Below are positions 19,284-28,739 of a DNA stretch of 64,000 nucleotides, piece after piece. Location: assembly GCF_036226885.1 (NCBI RefSeq), contig NZ_CP109027.1, positions 9,176,001 to 9,240,000 of the forward strand. Direction: 5' to 3'. The DNA is from Streptomyces sp. NBC_00663. Its GTDB lineage: Bacteria > Actinomycetota > Actinomycetes > Streptomycetales > Streptomycetaceae. The notes beneath the pieces were generated by a model that searched no databases, had not been told where the DNA came from, and worked only from the letters and a program-made list of their open reading frames with translations. Position 1 is the first letter of the stretch. Every line of letters starts with the position of its first letter. Made by a program: the position numbers and the translations under genes.

Positions 19284-20285
19284 TCAGGCTCGGCGGGCGT
19301 TCGACGTCAGGCGGTCGGCGAGCGCGATGACGAGGTCGCGCAGTTCGGCGGGGCGCTCGATGACGAAGGGCCGGTCGAGTGCGGCGAGTACCGGGGGCAG
19401 CCAGTCGAGTCGCTCGGCCCGCAGCTCGACCCGCAACCAGCGCTCGGCCTCCGGGTCCTGGCCGGGCTCGTGCTCCGGCTCCGTCTCGTACGCTTCCAGG
19501 CTCGCGACGCTTGCGGGAAGGCGGGCGCGGATCTGCTCGACCGTCCCGTGGATCCGCACGGTCACCTCGTGCCGGTACTCGGCGGTGGCGAAGCCTGACA
19601 GCACGCGCTCTGTCGGAGCGGGACCCTCGGGCGCCTCGAACGAGCCGGGCAGGGTCCTCGCGTCGGCGATGCGATCGAGCCGGAACGTCCGGTCCTCGCC
19701 GACCTGGGCGTCCTTGCCCGTGACGTACCAACGGCCCCCATGGGCGACGATCCCGTACGCGTGCAGCGTGCGTTCACTGCGCCGTCCCTCGCGGTCGGTG
19801 TAGCGGATCGAGACCGGCCTGCGATGGCGTACCGCATCGGCGAGGGTGAGCAGCAGCTCGGCGTCCGGGTGATCCGGCTCGCCGGGCTGCTCCGTGAAGG
19901 CGAGCGCCTCCAGGAGCGAGTCGAGCCGGCGGGCGATGCGCTGGGGCAGCACGCGCCGGATCTTCGCCGACGCCGTCTCGTTCGCCGTGCGCTCCGTCGT
20001 CGTCAGTTCTGCCCGGCGGCCGGTGACCAGGCCGAGCAGCACGGCCAGCGCCTCGTCGTCACTGAGCATGAGCGGCGGCAGCCGGTAACCGGGAGCCAGC
20101 CGGTACCCGCCGTAGCGGCCGCGCACCGACTCCACGGGAACGTCCAGGTCGACCAGCTGCTCCACGTACCGCCGCACGGTGCGCCCTTCGACCCCGAGAC
20201 GGTCGGCCAGCTCGGCCACGGTTCGGATGCCGCCCGACTGCAACAGCTCCAGGAGTGTCAGCACGCGGCCGGTGGGACGAGGCAT
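19284..20285 (-). CDS. YafY-type WYL-domain transcriptional regulator
   Basis: A 333-residue regulator. Residues about 5-60 form a DeoR-like winged HTH ('TLLELLQSGGIRTVAELADRLGVEGRTVRRYVEQL'). The middle contains the WYL domain ('VSIRYTDREGRRSERTLHAYGIVAHGGRWYVTG' with 'RTFRLDRI'), and the C-terminus is the WCX extension. WYL domains sense a ligand, nucleic acid or other small molecule. It is divergent from a VOC-family gene, and a perfect 9-bp inverted repeat in the 102-bp intergenic region is the probable operator for both genes. Confidence 0.9.
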   Translation of the reverse strand: MPRPTGRVLTLLELLQSGGIRTVAELADRLGVEGRTVRRYVEQLVDLDVPVESVRGRYGGYRLAPGYRLPPLMLSDDEALAVLLGLVTGRRAELTTTERTANETASAKIRRVLPQRIARRLDSLLEALAFTEQPGEPDHPDAELLLTLADAVRHRRPVSIRYTDREGRRSERTLHAYGIVAHGGRWYVTGKDAQVGEDRTFRLDRIADARTLPGSFEAPEGPAPTERVLSGFATAEYRHEVTVRIHGTVEQIRARLPASVASLEAYETEPEHEPGQDPEAERWLRVELRAERLDWLPPVLAALDRPFVIERPAELRDLVIALADRLTSNARRA

Positions 20286-20303
20286 GTTCGCAGCCTAACG
20301 CCG

Positions 20304-20328
20304 ATACAGGACCGATTCTGTCCTGTAT
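20304..20328. promoter_or_regulatory. Operator between WYL regulator and VOC gene
   Basis: A perfect inverted repeat: ATACAGGAC (20304-20312), 7-base spacer, GTCCTGTAT (20320-20328). It lies 19 bp from the regulator start and 60 bp from the VOC start, and is AT-richer than its surroundings. Its size and place fit a dimer-binding site for the WYL regulator. Confidence 0.7.
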
Positions 20329-20387
20329 CTCTCCTAGCCTGCGACGTGCACGCCCTCACACCTCCAGAACAGCCAAGGAGATCTCCC

Positions 20388-20792
20388 ATGGACATGGACT
20401 TCGTGTCGATCCGCATCATCACCGGCGACGTCGCACGCCTCGTCGACTTCTACGAGCGAGCCACGGGGGTGCGGGCGACGTGGGCCACCGAGGACTTCGC
20501 CGAACTCAGGACCGCGGGCGCGACCCTCGCGATCGCCGGCACCCGCACCGTCCCGCTGTTCGCCCCCGGCTCCGCCCGCCCGGCGGACAACCACAGCGTG
20601 ATCACCGAGTTCCGCGTCGAGGACGTGGACCGCGTCCACGAGAACCTGACCGGCTTCGTCACCGACTTCGTCGCCGGGCCCACCACGATGCCCTGGGGCA
20701 ACCGTTCGCTGCTGTTCCGCGATCCCGACGGCAACCTCGTCAACTTCTTCACGCCCGTGACCCCGGCGGCCGTCAAGAAGTTCGCACACTGA
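20388..20792 (+). CDS. VOC-family (glyoxalase/bleomycin-resistance-like) protein
   Basis: A 134-residue vicinal-oxygen-chelate protein: 'VSIRIITGDVARLVDFYERATG' at the start, 'ITEFRVEDVDRVHENL' in the middle and 'LLFRDPDGNLVNFFTP' at the end, the last being the usual metal or fold signature. ATG 20388 has AAGGAG 7 bp upstream. Members bind or modify small molecules (isomerases, dioxygenases, drug-binding proteins). Divergence from the WYL regulator with a shared operator suggests inducible expression by that regulator's ligand. Confidence 0.88.
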   Translation: MDMDFVSIRIITGDVARLVDFYERATGVRATWATEDFAELRTAGATLAIAGTRTVPLFAPGSARPADNHSVITEFRVEDVDRVHENLTGFVTDFVAGPTTMPWGNRSLLFRDPDGNLVNFFTPVTPAAVKKFAH

Positions 20793-20924
20793 CGCGAAGC
20801 ACAGGAGCGGGAGTTCCCGGATCGTCAGGACAGGTCGGGGATGCCTGGACGGGGACGGGCGTTGCGAGGGCAGGATGTACCTGCACGGTACCCGGATCTG
20901 ACGATCAGTGAGGAGCAGGCCACG

Positions 20925-21287
20925 ATGACCGCCGCCTTCGCCCCCGACGGCACCGAGGTCCAACTGGCCCCCGTCGGCCAGGAGATCGTCTTCGAGAACG
21001 AGCATGTACGGGTCTGGGAGATCACCCTGGAGCCCGGCGCCCACCAGCCCTGGCACCAGCATCTCAACCCGTACCTCGTCATCGCCCTCGAAGCCGCCGA
21101 CAACCGCATCGACGCCCTGGCCGGCGGCGCACCCCGGCTGGTCCACGAGGAGACCGGCGGGGTCGTCTACCGCGAACCGGGTGAGATCCACATGCTCACC
21201 AACCGCGGCACCACGCGCTACCGCAGCCGCCTGGTCGAACTGAAGGACCTCGGTGAGAACGCCACGCAGGACCGCACCTGTGGCTGA
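20925..21287 (+). CDS. Cupin-domain protein
   Basis: A 120-residue single-domain cupin. The motif 'EPGAHQPWHQHLNPYLVIALE' contains the paired His residues of cupin motif 1, and 'YREPGEIHMLTNRGTTRYR' supplies motif 2 with another His. A mononuclear metal site is therefore likely. ATG 20925 is preceded by GAGGAG at about 10 bp, and the reading frame upstream of it looks non-coding. It is 132 bp from the VOC gene on the same strand. The function is unknown; such small cupins bind or convert small acids or sugars. Confidence 0.85.
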   Translation: MTAAFAPDGTEVQLAPVGQEIVFENEHVRVWEITLEPGAHQPWHQHLNPYLVIALEAADNRIDALAGGAPRLVHEETGGVVYREPGEIHMLTNRGTTRYRSRLVELKDLGENATQDRTCG

Positions 21288-21543
21288 CTCCGAAGAACTC
21301 CCGCGAACCCGCCGACTACGACGGTGCGGACATGTGCCCACGGCTCATCGATGTCGAACAGGCGTAGCGACGGACGATCGGGAGCCACAGGTGCAGATCC
21401 CCCATGGTCGCCTCTTCCATACCGGCGCTCACCCTGCGGAAAGGGCCAACCGGTGCGACTCCGATGCCGACAGACGCGGCTGCCGCCAGAACCCGGGCAG
21501 CAGTCCCGCAGGGCTCGTGAACCACACCGATTAGTGTCGAGGT

Positions 21544-22203
21544 ATGACGACATCCCTTGCCGGCAGTGCCTTTGACCTCCTCCGCCTCGACGCCGTGGCC
21601 GACCAGGAGGCGCTGCGCCAGGTCTACGAGCTTCCCAACGCTGCGGCCGTGCGCAAGCAGATGACCGAACTCACCGATCAGACCAGGCGGTTGATCGGCT
21701 GCTCATCGCTGGTCCTGGTCGCCAGCGTGGACGCCGAGGGCAACTGTGACGTCTCCCCGCGCGGTGGCCCCGCCGGCTTCGTCGCCGTCCTGGACTCCCG
21801 GACGGTGGCGATACCGGACGCGACCGGCAACAAGCGTCTGGACACCCTCCAGAACGTCATCAACACCGGGCGGGCCGGGCTGCTGTTCGTCATCCCGGGA
21901 CGTACGACGACGCTCAGAGTGAACGGCCGGGCCTGCGTCTCCACCCGCCCGGAACTGCTCTCGCAGCTGACCGCCGTGGGCAAGCCGCCTGCCACCGCGC
22001 TGGTGGTGGGGATCGAGGAGGTCTACCCGCACTGCCCCAAGTCCCTGTTGCGCAGCGGGGCTTGGAAGCCGGAGCAGTGGCTGCCGGCGGACGCCCAGCC
22101 GACCTCGGCCGAGGTGACGCTGGCCCAGCTGCGGATGCCGGAGCTGACGATCGCCGACATCGAACAGACGGAGGCGGACTCGCTGAAGTACCGGTACGAG
22201 TAG
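21544..22203 (+). CDS. Pyridoxamine-5'-phosphate-oxidase-like FMN protein (MSMEG_1061 type)
   Basis: A 219-residue split-barrel flavin protein. 'LVLVASVDAEGNCDVSPRGGPAGFVAVLD' and 'IPDATGNKRLDTLQNVINTGRAGLLFVIPG' match the FMN-binding split barrel, and the length fits the MSMEG_1061 subgroup. GAGGT sits just before the ATG. These proteins are usually F420- or FMN-dependent reductases of unknown substrate. It stands alone between the cupin and the DUF2625 gene, both on the same strand. Confidence 0.87.
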   Translation: MTTSLAGSAFDLLRLDAVADQEALRQVYELPNAAAVRKQMTELTDQTRRLIGCSSLVLVASVDAEGNCDVSPRGGPAGFVAVLDSRTVAIPDATGNKRLDTLQNVINTGRAGLLFVIPGRTTTLRVNGRACVSTRPELLSQLTAVGKPPATALVVGIEEVYPHCPKSLLRSGAWKPEQWLPADAQPTSAEVTLAQLRMPELTIADIEQTEADSLKYRYE

Positions 22204-22306
22204 GAGGTCACCTCGATCGCCGGATCGAGACGCCGACGACTCGGTCCCCCGGTCACCCGGTGACCCTGCGGAGTGAGCCACTGGGTGCGGGTGCGACGAT
22301 GCGGGG

Positions 22307-23056
22307 ATGCGCGAGATCAACGAGCTGATGGACGTCGACGATCCGGCCTGGCCGCACCTCCTTGAGGAGCTGTCCGGCACCGACGTACCGGTAGAGGTGT
22401 TGCCCGGCGACGCCGAGTTGGGCCGCGCCTCGCTGCTGCAACTCCAGATCTCCGCCCGGTCGAATCTGGGCGGCCTGGTGCTGAACTGCGGTGGTCTGCT
22501 CGTGGACGGCGGATGGTTGCGGATCTTCGGGAGCCCGAGTGGAGCCGGCGGCGGCGACGGCCTGCCCGGCCTGGCCGCCCTGCCCGGCTTGGCCGAGATC
22601 AATGCGATGCCCACGACCTTCGATCCCGCATGGCAGCCGGGCGTGGGACTCGTGATCGCGCACGATGTGCTGGGCGGGGTCTTCACGCTCAACGGGGGCA
22701 ACCCCCGTGAGGGAGGCCGACCCGGCGAGCCGGGCGAGATCCTCTACTTCGCCCCGGACGCCCTTCACTGGGAGGCTCTGGGCGCCGGCCACTCGGCATG
22801 GCTGTCCTGGATCCTCTCCGGAGGGCTCCAGGAGTTCTATGCGGGCCTGCGGTGGGACGGCTGGCGCGACGAGGCCTCGGTGCTGAATGGCCGTCAGGGA
22901 CTGTCGCTCTACCCGCCGTTGTGGTCGGCCGAGGCGCGCAAGGACCTACTGGCGACCAGCCGCCGAGCCGTGCCCATGGCCGAACTCCTGAGCCTGAACC
23001 GCGACGCGTGCCGTCAGTTCGACGGCACCGATCCGGGGTTTCTCGGAGCCAGTTGA
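22307..23056 (+). CDS. DUF2625 family protein
   Basis: A 249-residue protein matching DUF2625: 'MREINELMDVDDPAWPHLLEEL' at the start, 'NLGGLVLNCGGLLVDGGWLRIFGSPS' and 'HDVLGGVFTLNGG' in the middle, then 'GEILYFAPDALHWEALGAGHSAWL'. This family sits in the SUKH/SMI1 group, whose members often act as immunity or regulatory proteins, but I see no toxin gene next to it. It converges on modC with only about 25 bp between stops. Confidence 0.8.
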   Translation: MREINELMDVDDPAWPHLLEELSGTDVPVEVLPGDAELGRASLLQLQISARSNLGGLVLNCGGLLVDGGWLRIFGSPSGAGGGDGLPGLAALPGLAEINAMPTTFDPAWQPGVGLVIAHDVLGGVFTLNGGNPREGGRPGEPGEILYFAPDALHWEALGAGHSAWLSWILSGGLQEFYAGLRWDGWRDEASVLNGRQGLSLYPPLWSAEARKDLLATSRRAVPMAELLSLNRDACRQFDGTDPGFLGAS

Positions 23057-23081
23057 GAATCCTCTGGCCACCCAGGCCTCA

Positions 23082-24169
<1,088 letters not shown>

Positions 24170-24173
<4 letters not shown>

Positions 24174-25036
24174 GAGGCGGTCATCCATCGGTCGCGCAGG
24201 CCCGCGAGGACCGCGATCGACACGGCGAGCAGCACCAGGCTGAGGGCGATGGCCGCCTCCGGGTCGTTCTGGAGGGCGAGGTACACGGCGAGCGGCATGG
24301 TCTGGGTACGGCCGGGGAAGTTGCCGGCGAACGTGATCGTCGCCCCGAACTCGCCGAGCGCCCGCGCCCAGGCCAGGACGGCGCCCGCCGCGACTCCGGG
24401 CGCGATGAGCGGCAGCGTGACCCGGCGGAACGCGGTGAAACGGGAGGCGCCGAGTGTCGTCGCGGCCTCCTCGTAGCGCGGGTCGGCCGCCCGCAGGGTG
24501 CCCTCGACGCTGATCACGAGGAACGGCATCGCGACGAACGCCTCCGCGATCACGACGCCGGTGGTGGTGAAGGGGAGCGTCAGACCGAACCAGGAGTCCA
24601 GCCACTTCCCGACCACCCCGTTGCGGCCCAGCGCCATCAGCAGCGCCACACCACCGACGACCGGCGGCAGGACGAGCGGAAGGGTGACGAGAGCCCGTAC
24701 GAGACCACGACCCGGGAACTCCACCCGGGCCAGCAGCCAGGCCAGCGGCACCCCGATCACCAGGCTCACCGCGGTCGCCGCCGTCGCGCAGACCAGGGAC
24801 AGCTGGAGCGCCTGCCACACCTCGGTGCTGGTCAGCAGGTCGGGCATGCTGCTCCAGGGGGCCCGGATCAGCAGGGCGACGAGCGGCAGGACGAGGAACG
24901 CCAGACCGATCAGCGCAGGCACGAGCAAGGGCAGCGGAGCGCCACCCCCGCGTCGGCCCACGCGGACGCGGCGGCGCGGCGGACCACCGGTGAGGCTGTC
25001 CGCGGCGTCGGCCTTGTCCGGGGAGGGGAACGTCAC
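24170..25036 (-). CDS. modB: Molybdate ABC transporter permease
   Basis: A 288-residue membrane protein with about six membrane segments. The EAA loop that contacts ModC is clear: 'RYEEAATTLGASRFTAFRRVTLPLIAPGV'. 'ARALGEFGATITFAGNFPGRTQTMPLAVY' is the typical ModB/CysT block. It overlaps modA (4 bp) and modC (4 bp). The N-terminal 35 residues are hydrophilic and Arg-rich, as in many actinobacterial homologues. Confidence 0.93.
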
Positions 25037-25860
25037 GGCTGGAGGAACCCTGCCGCGGTCAGCACCTTCTGGCCCTCGGCGGACTGCACCAGTGCGATGA
25101 ACGCCTTCGCGGTGCCGGTGTTCTTCGACTCCTTGAGGAGGGTGATCGGGTAGTCGTTGATGGCGTCGGCGGACTCGGGGAACTCCACGCCCTCCACCTT
25201 GTCACCCGCGGCCTTCACATCGGTCTTGTAGACGACCGCGGCGTCTGCTTCCTTGAGGACAACCTTGTTGAGGGCGGACTTCACGTCCTCCTCGTAGGAG
25301 ACCGGGGTGAGCTTCAGCTTGCTCGCCGTCAGGGCCTTCTCCGCGGCGGCACCGCACGGCACCGTCTTGTCGCACAGCACGACCTTGAGGTCCGAGTCGG
25401 TCAGGTCCTTCAGGGAGCCGACCTTGTCGGGGTTGCGCGGCAGGGTGGCGATCTCCAGCTGGTTGCGGACGAAGGTGGCCGGATCGGTGGCGTTGTCGCC
25501 CGCGTCCGTCACGATCTTCATCGTCTTGGGGCTGGCGGAGGCGAACACGTCCGCCGGGGCGCCCCCGGTGATGCTCGCCGCCAGCGCGTCACTGCCGCCG
25601 AAGCTGAAGGTGACCTTGGTGCCGGGGTGGGCCTTCTCGAACTGCCTGCCCAGCGTCTCGAAGCTCTCCTTCAGCGAGGCCGCGGCGAACACGGTCACCT
25701 CGCCGGACAGCTTCGACGAGGAGGCCGACGCGGAGGCGTCCGACCCCGCGGAGGCGTCGTCGTCGGAGGAGGAGCAGGCGCTCAGGGCCAGCAGGGCGGC
25801 GGCGCCGACGCCGGTCACCTGCATCATCCGACGGGTCCGGCGCACGGAACGGGTCATCAC
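25033..25860 (-). CDS. modA: Molybdate-binding lipoprotein
   Basis: A 275-residue exported lipoprotein. After a basic N-region and hydrophobic core comes the lipobox LSAC (Cys about residue 29). The mature protein matches ModA: 'GEVTVFAAASLKESFETLGRQFEKAHPGTKVTFSFGGSDALAASI', 'GAPADVFASA', 'VVLCDKTVPCGAAAEKAL' and 'VVYKTDVKAA'. It is the first gene of the modABC operon. Its promoter must lie in the 217-bp region shared with the divergent molybdopterin-domain gene. Confidence 0.93.
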   Translation of the reverse strand: MMTRSVRRTRRMMQVTGVGAAALLALSACSSSDDDASAGSDASASASSSKLSGEVTVFAAASLKESFETLGRQFEKAHPGTKVTFSFGGSDALAASITGGAPADVFASASPKTMKIVTDAGDNATDPATFVRNQLEIATLPRNPDKVGSLKDLTDSDLKVVLCDKTVPCGAAAEKALTASKLKLTPVSYEEDVKSALNKVVLKEADAAVVYKTDVKAAGDKVEGVEFPESADAINDYPITLLKESKNTGTAKAFIALVQSAEGQKVLTAAGFLQP

Positions 25861-25984
25861 GGGTCCAACTCCCTCTGGTCCTCACGGACACAATCGCACC
25901 GACCCCTGACGGACCGGCCACGGTCTCTCGACCTTGCCTGCGCTGATGATAATGCCGCAGGTGCCAGGTGAAAGTCTCTTGTCA

Positions 25985-26024
25985 CATCGCATGAGCCGGG
26001 TCATCCATCTGAATGCATCGCATG
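25985..26024. promoter_or_regulatory. Direct repeat in the modA / molybdopterin-protein promoter region
   Basis: CATCGCATG occurs at 25985-25993 and again at 26016-26024, 31 bp apart (about three helical turns). It lies between two divergent molybdenum-related genes and is a candidate operator for the HTH-TOBE regulator encoded 600 bp away. Confidence 0.4.
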
Positions 26025-26077
26025 TGCGTTTGTACGGGGTCGGTCCCCGGGTACGGTCGGACGGGAGGTGGTAGCCC

Positions 26078-26482
26078 GTGAGTCAGCCCCTCGCAGCTGC
26101 CCGTACGACCGCCGGACCGGCGGCGGAGCTCGTTCTCGCCGGTGATCTGACCCGGCCGTCCCGATTGACGGTGCCCGATCTGCCGGCCTGGCCGCAGCAC
26201 CGGACGGAGGCCGCTTTGGAGTGCGCCACCAGCGGCATCCAGCACCACACCTTCACCGGCCCACTTCTGTACGACGTCCTCACCGACGCCGGCCCGGTCT
26301 TCGACCCCGCCCGCCGCAAGGACCGCCTCCGCTTCCTGATCGCCGTACGCGGCGCCACCCCGCTCGACCGCGCCGGTCCCCAACTGGTCCTGCCCCAGGA
26401 CCGCTGCGGCGCCCGCTACATCAGCGGCATCGAGGCGGTACACGTGGACGGCGGATACACCGCGTGGAGCGGACGACGGTGA
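26078..26482 (+). CDS. Small molybdopterin-binding-domain protein
   Basis: A 134-residue protein resembling the oxidoreductase molybdopterin-binding domain (sulfite-oxidase fold). It has 'TVPDLPAWPQHRTEAALECATSGIQHHTFTGPLLYDVL' and 'GPQLVLPQDRCGARYISGIEAVHVDGGY'. Between 'RFLIAVRGA' and 'TPLDRAGP' the chain seems shorter than I expect for this small family, as if about 30 residues were lost in frame. GTG 26078 has GGGAGG 9 bp upstream. It is divergent from modA, consistent with a role using the molybdenum cofactor. Whether it still binds the cofactor is uncertain. Confidence 0.75.
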   Translation: MSQPLAAARTTAGPAAELVLAGDLTRPSRLTVPDLPAWPQHRTEAALECATSGIQHHTFTGPLLYDVLTDAGPVFDPARRKDRLRFLIAVRGATPLDRAGPQLVLPQDRCGARYISGIEAVHVDGGYTAWSGRR

Positions 26483-26584
26483 GAGGAGCCGGGTGAAGAA
26501 GCAGACTCGGGTAGCGGGCGGACGCGTCACCAACTGCCGAGCCGTGCGACGAACCTGTGGCGGCCACCGCCGGGCCCGCCCTGG

Positions 26585-26980
26585 TCAGACGCGGTCGATA
26601 TGTACGTTCGTCGACTTCACGCGGGCGGTGGCCTCCATGCCGACCTCCAGGCCGAGTTCCTCCACCGCCTCCCGGGTGAGCAGGGAGACCAGCCGGTGCG
26701 GACCGGCCTGGATCTCCACCTGAGCCGCCACATCACCGAGTTTGATCGCGGTGACGATGCCGGGGAACGCGTTGCGGACCGAGGTGGTGGAGACCTCCTC
26801 CTCGCCGGTACCGCCCTTGGCCAGCTCCACGGAGAACGCGGCCAGGTCGGCGCCGTCGATGAGCCGCTTGCCGCCCTCGTCGCGGTGGGTGGGTACCCGG
26901 CCGGCGTCCGCCCATCTGCGTGCGGTGTCCGGACTCACGCCGAGAAGACGGGCCGCCTGGCCGATTGTGTATGACTGCAT
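26585..26980 (-). CDS. HTH-TOBE (molbindin-like) molybdate-responsive regulator
   Basis: A 131-residue protein. Residues about 2-50 are a BldC/excisionase-type HTH ('YTIGQAARLLGVSPDTARRWADAGRVP'). Residues about 65-131 form one TOBE/Mop domain ('NAFPGIVTAIKLGDVAAQVEIQAGPHRLVSLLT'), which binds oxyanions such as molybdate. ATG 26980 is preferred over the TTG nine bases upstream. Its place next to modABC suggests it senses molybdate and controls those genes. Confidence 0.87.
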   Translation of the reverse strand: MQSYTIGQAARLLGVSPDTARRWADAGRVPTHRDEGGKRLIDGADLAAFSVELAKGGTGEEEVSTTSVRNAFPGIVTAIKLGDVAAQVEIQAGPHRLVSLLTREAVEELGLEVGMEATARVKSTNVHIDRV

Positions 26981-27089
26981 GGGCGCCAAGATAGGTCAGG
27001 GACCGCGGTGCGCCGTCGTAGGGCTCGGTGGTGAGCGGGAAACCTGCCGACAGCCCCGGTGAGCATCGGCTCGCACGCCATGGACCCGG

Positions 27090-28739
27090 TCACGGCGTGG
27101 CCGGCAGCACGTGGTCGCCGACGTCGTCCGTGCTCAGGCACAGCGAGCAGACGACCGCGTCGTGGGTGAGGCAGGCGGTCAGGTCGGGGCGCTCGTACGG
27201 CTGGTGGCAGACGTGGCAGTCGTACGTCGTCGCACTCGGGTTGCCCTCCGCGTCGAGCAGCGGCTCGGCGATGCCGTCGTCGGCGCGGCGCAGGTAGTAC
27301 CTGCCCTTGGTGGCGACCGCCATGAGCGGCGTGAGCACGAAGGCGATGACGGCCGCGGCGACGGGAGAGTAGGGCTGGAGGGTGTCGCCGAGGGCGTGGA
27401 AGTACAGGGCGATGGACAGCCCGGAGGCGGCGACGAAGGAGACGACGCCGACCGGGTTGACGGCGTGGAGCATGCCGCGCCGGAACTCCGGCTGGAGCGG
27501 CGAGATCTTCAGCAGGTACTTGTTGATGCCGATGTCCGTCGCCACGGTCACCACCCAGGCGATCGCGCAGTTGGAGTAGAAGCCCAGGATGCTGTTGAGG
27601 AAGCTGAACATGTCGGCCTCCATCAACGCGAGCGCGAAGCCGAGGTTCACGAGGACGAAGACCATGCGGCCGGGGTAGCGCTTCGTGACGCGGGTGAAGG
27701 AGTTCGTCCAGGCCAGCGAGCCGGAGTACGCGTTGGTCACATTGATCTTGATCTGGCTGATGACGACGAGGGCCACGGCCAGCGGCAGCACCATCCAGGA
27801 CGGCATCATCGCGTCGAAGGCGCTGCGGAACTGCTGGATCGGCTCGGTCGCGGCGGCCGGGCCGACCTCGGAGAGGATGTACACGGCGAGGAAGACACCG
27901 ATGGCCTGCTTCAGCGCACCGAGCACCACCCAGCCGGGGCCGGCCATGATCACGGCCGTCCACCAACTCCGCTTGTTGGCCTCGGTCTTGGGCGGCATGA
28001 ACCGCAGGTAGTCGATCTGCTCGCCGATCTGCGCGATGAGCGAGAGGCAGACGCCCGCGCCGAGCAGTACGGAGGCGGTGTTGACGCCGCCGTCGCCGTC
28101 GGTGCCGGCATAGGCGAGGAAGCGGTCGACGGTACCGGGGTCGGTGGCGACGAGGTAGACCAACGGGCCGACCATCAGCAGCAGCCAGACCGGCGTCGTC
28201 CACACCTGGAGCTTGCTGAGCGCCTTCATGCCGTAGATCACCAGGGGGATCACCATGAACGTGGACACCAAGTAGCCCAGCCAGAGCGGCAGTCCGAGGC
28301 CCAGTTTCAGCCCCTGCGCCATGATCGAGCCTTCGAGGGCGAAGAAGATGAAGGTGAAGCTCGCGAAGATGACGCTGGTGAGGACCGATCCGTAGTAGCC
28401 GAAGCCGGAGCCGCGGGTGATCAGGTCGAGGTCGATGTTGTAGCGGGCGCCGTAGTACGCGAGCGGAAAACCGGTGACGAAGATGACGACCGCGGCGACC
28501 GCGATTGCTACCAGTGCGTTGCCGGTTCCGTGGGCGAGGCCGATGCCGGCGCCGATGGAGAAGTCGGCCATGTAGGCGATGCCGCCCAGTGCCGTGGTGG
28601 CCACGACCATCGGGGTCCAGCGGCGGTAACTGCGGGGCGCGAAACGGAGGGTGTAGTCCTCCAGCGTCTCCTTGACCGCCTGGTCGGCGGCGGTCCTCGT
28701 CGGCTCAGGCGTCGTCTGTCGCGAATCGGTGGTACTCAT
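27090..28739 (-). CDS. NCS1-family purine/cytosine-type permease with Cys-rich C-terminal tail
   Basis: A 549-residue membrane protein with about twelve hydrophobic segments, matching NCS1 nucleobase:cation symporters ('FGYYGSVLTSVIFASFTFIFFALEGSIMAQGL', 'DYLRFMPPKTEANKRSWWTAVIMAGPG', 'NVTNAYSGSLAWTNSFTR'). Unusually, the last ~45 residues are a soluble tail with a CxxC, a CxxH and a second CxxC ('DCHVCHQPY', 'ACLTHDAVVCSLC'), looking like a small zinc- or metal-binding module. ATG 28739 is chosen because the upstream frame is low-complexity leader. The transported compound is probably a nucleobase or related vitamin precursor. No partner kinase is encoded next to it. Confidence 0.88.
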   Translation of the reverse strand: MSTTDSRQTTPEPTRTAADQAVKETLEDYTLRFAPRSYRRWTPMVVATTALGGIAYMADFSIGAGIGLAHGTGNALVAIAVAAVVIFVTGFPLAYYGARYNIDLDLITRGSGFGYYGSVLTSVIFASFTFIFFALEGSIMAQGLKLGLGLPLWLGYLVSTFMVIPLVIYGMKALSKLQVWTTPVWLLLMVGPLVYLVATDPGTVDRFLAYAGTDGDGGVNTASVLLGAGVCLSLIAQIGEQIDYLRFMPPKTEANKRSWWTAVIMAGPGWVVLGALKQAIGVFLAVYILSEVGPAAATEPIQQFRSAFDAMMPSWMVLPLAVALVVISQIKINVTNAYSGSLAWTNSFTRVTKRYPGRMVFVLVNLGFALALMEADMFSFLNSILGFYSNCAIAWVVTVATDIGINKYLLKISPLQPEFRRGMLHAVNPVGVVSFVAASGLSIALYFHALGDTLQPYSPVAAAVIAFVLTPLMAVATKGRYYLRRADDGIAEPLLDAEGNPSATTYDCHVCHQPYERPDLTACLTHDAVVCSLCLSTDDVGDHVLPATP

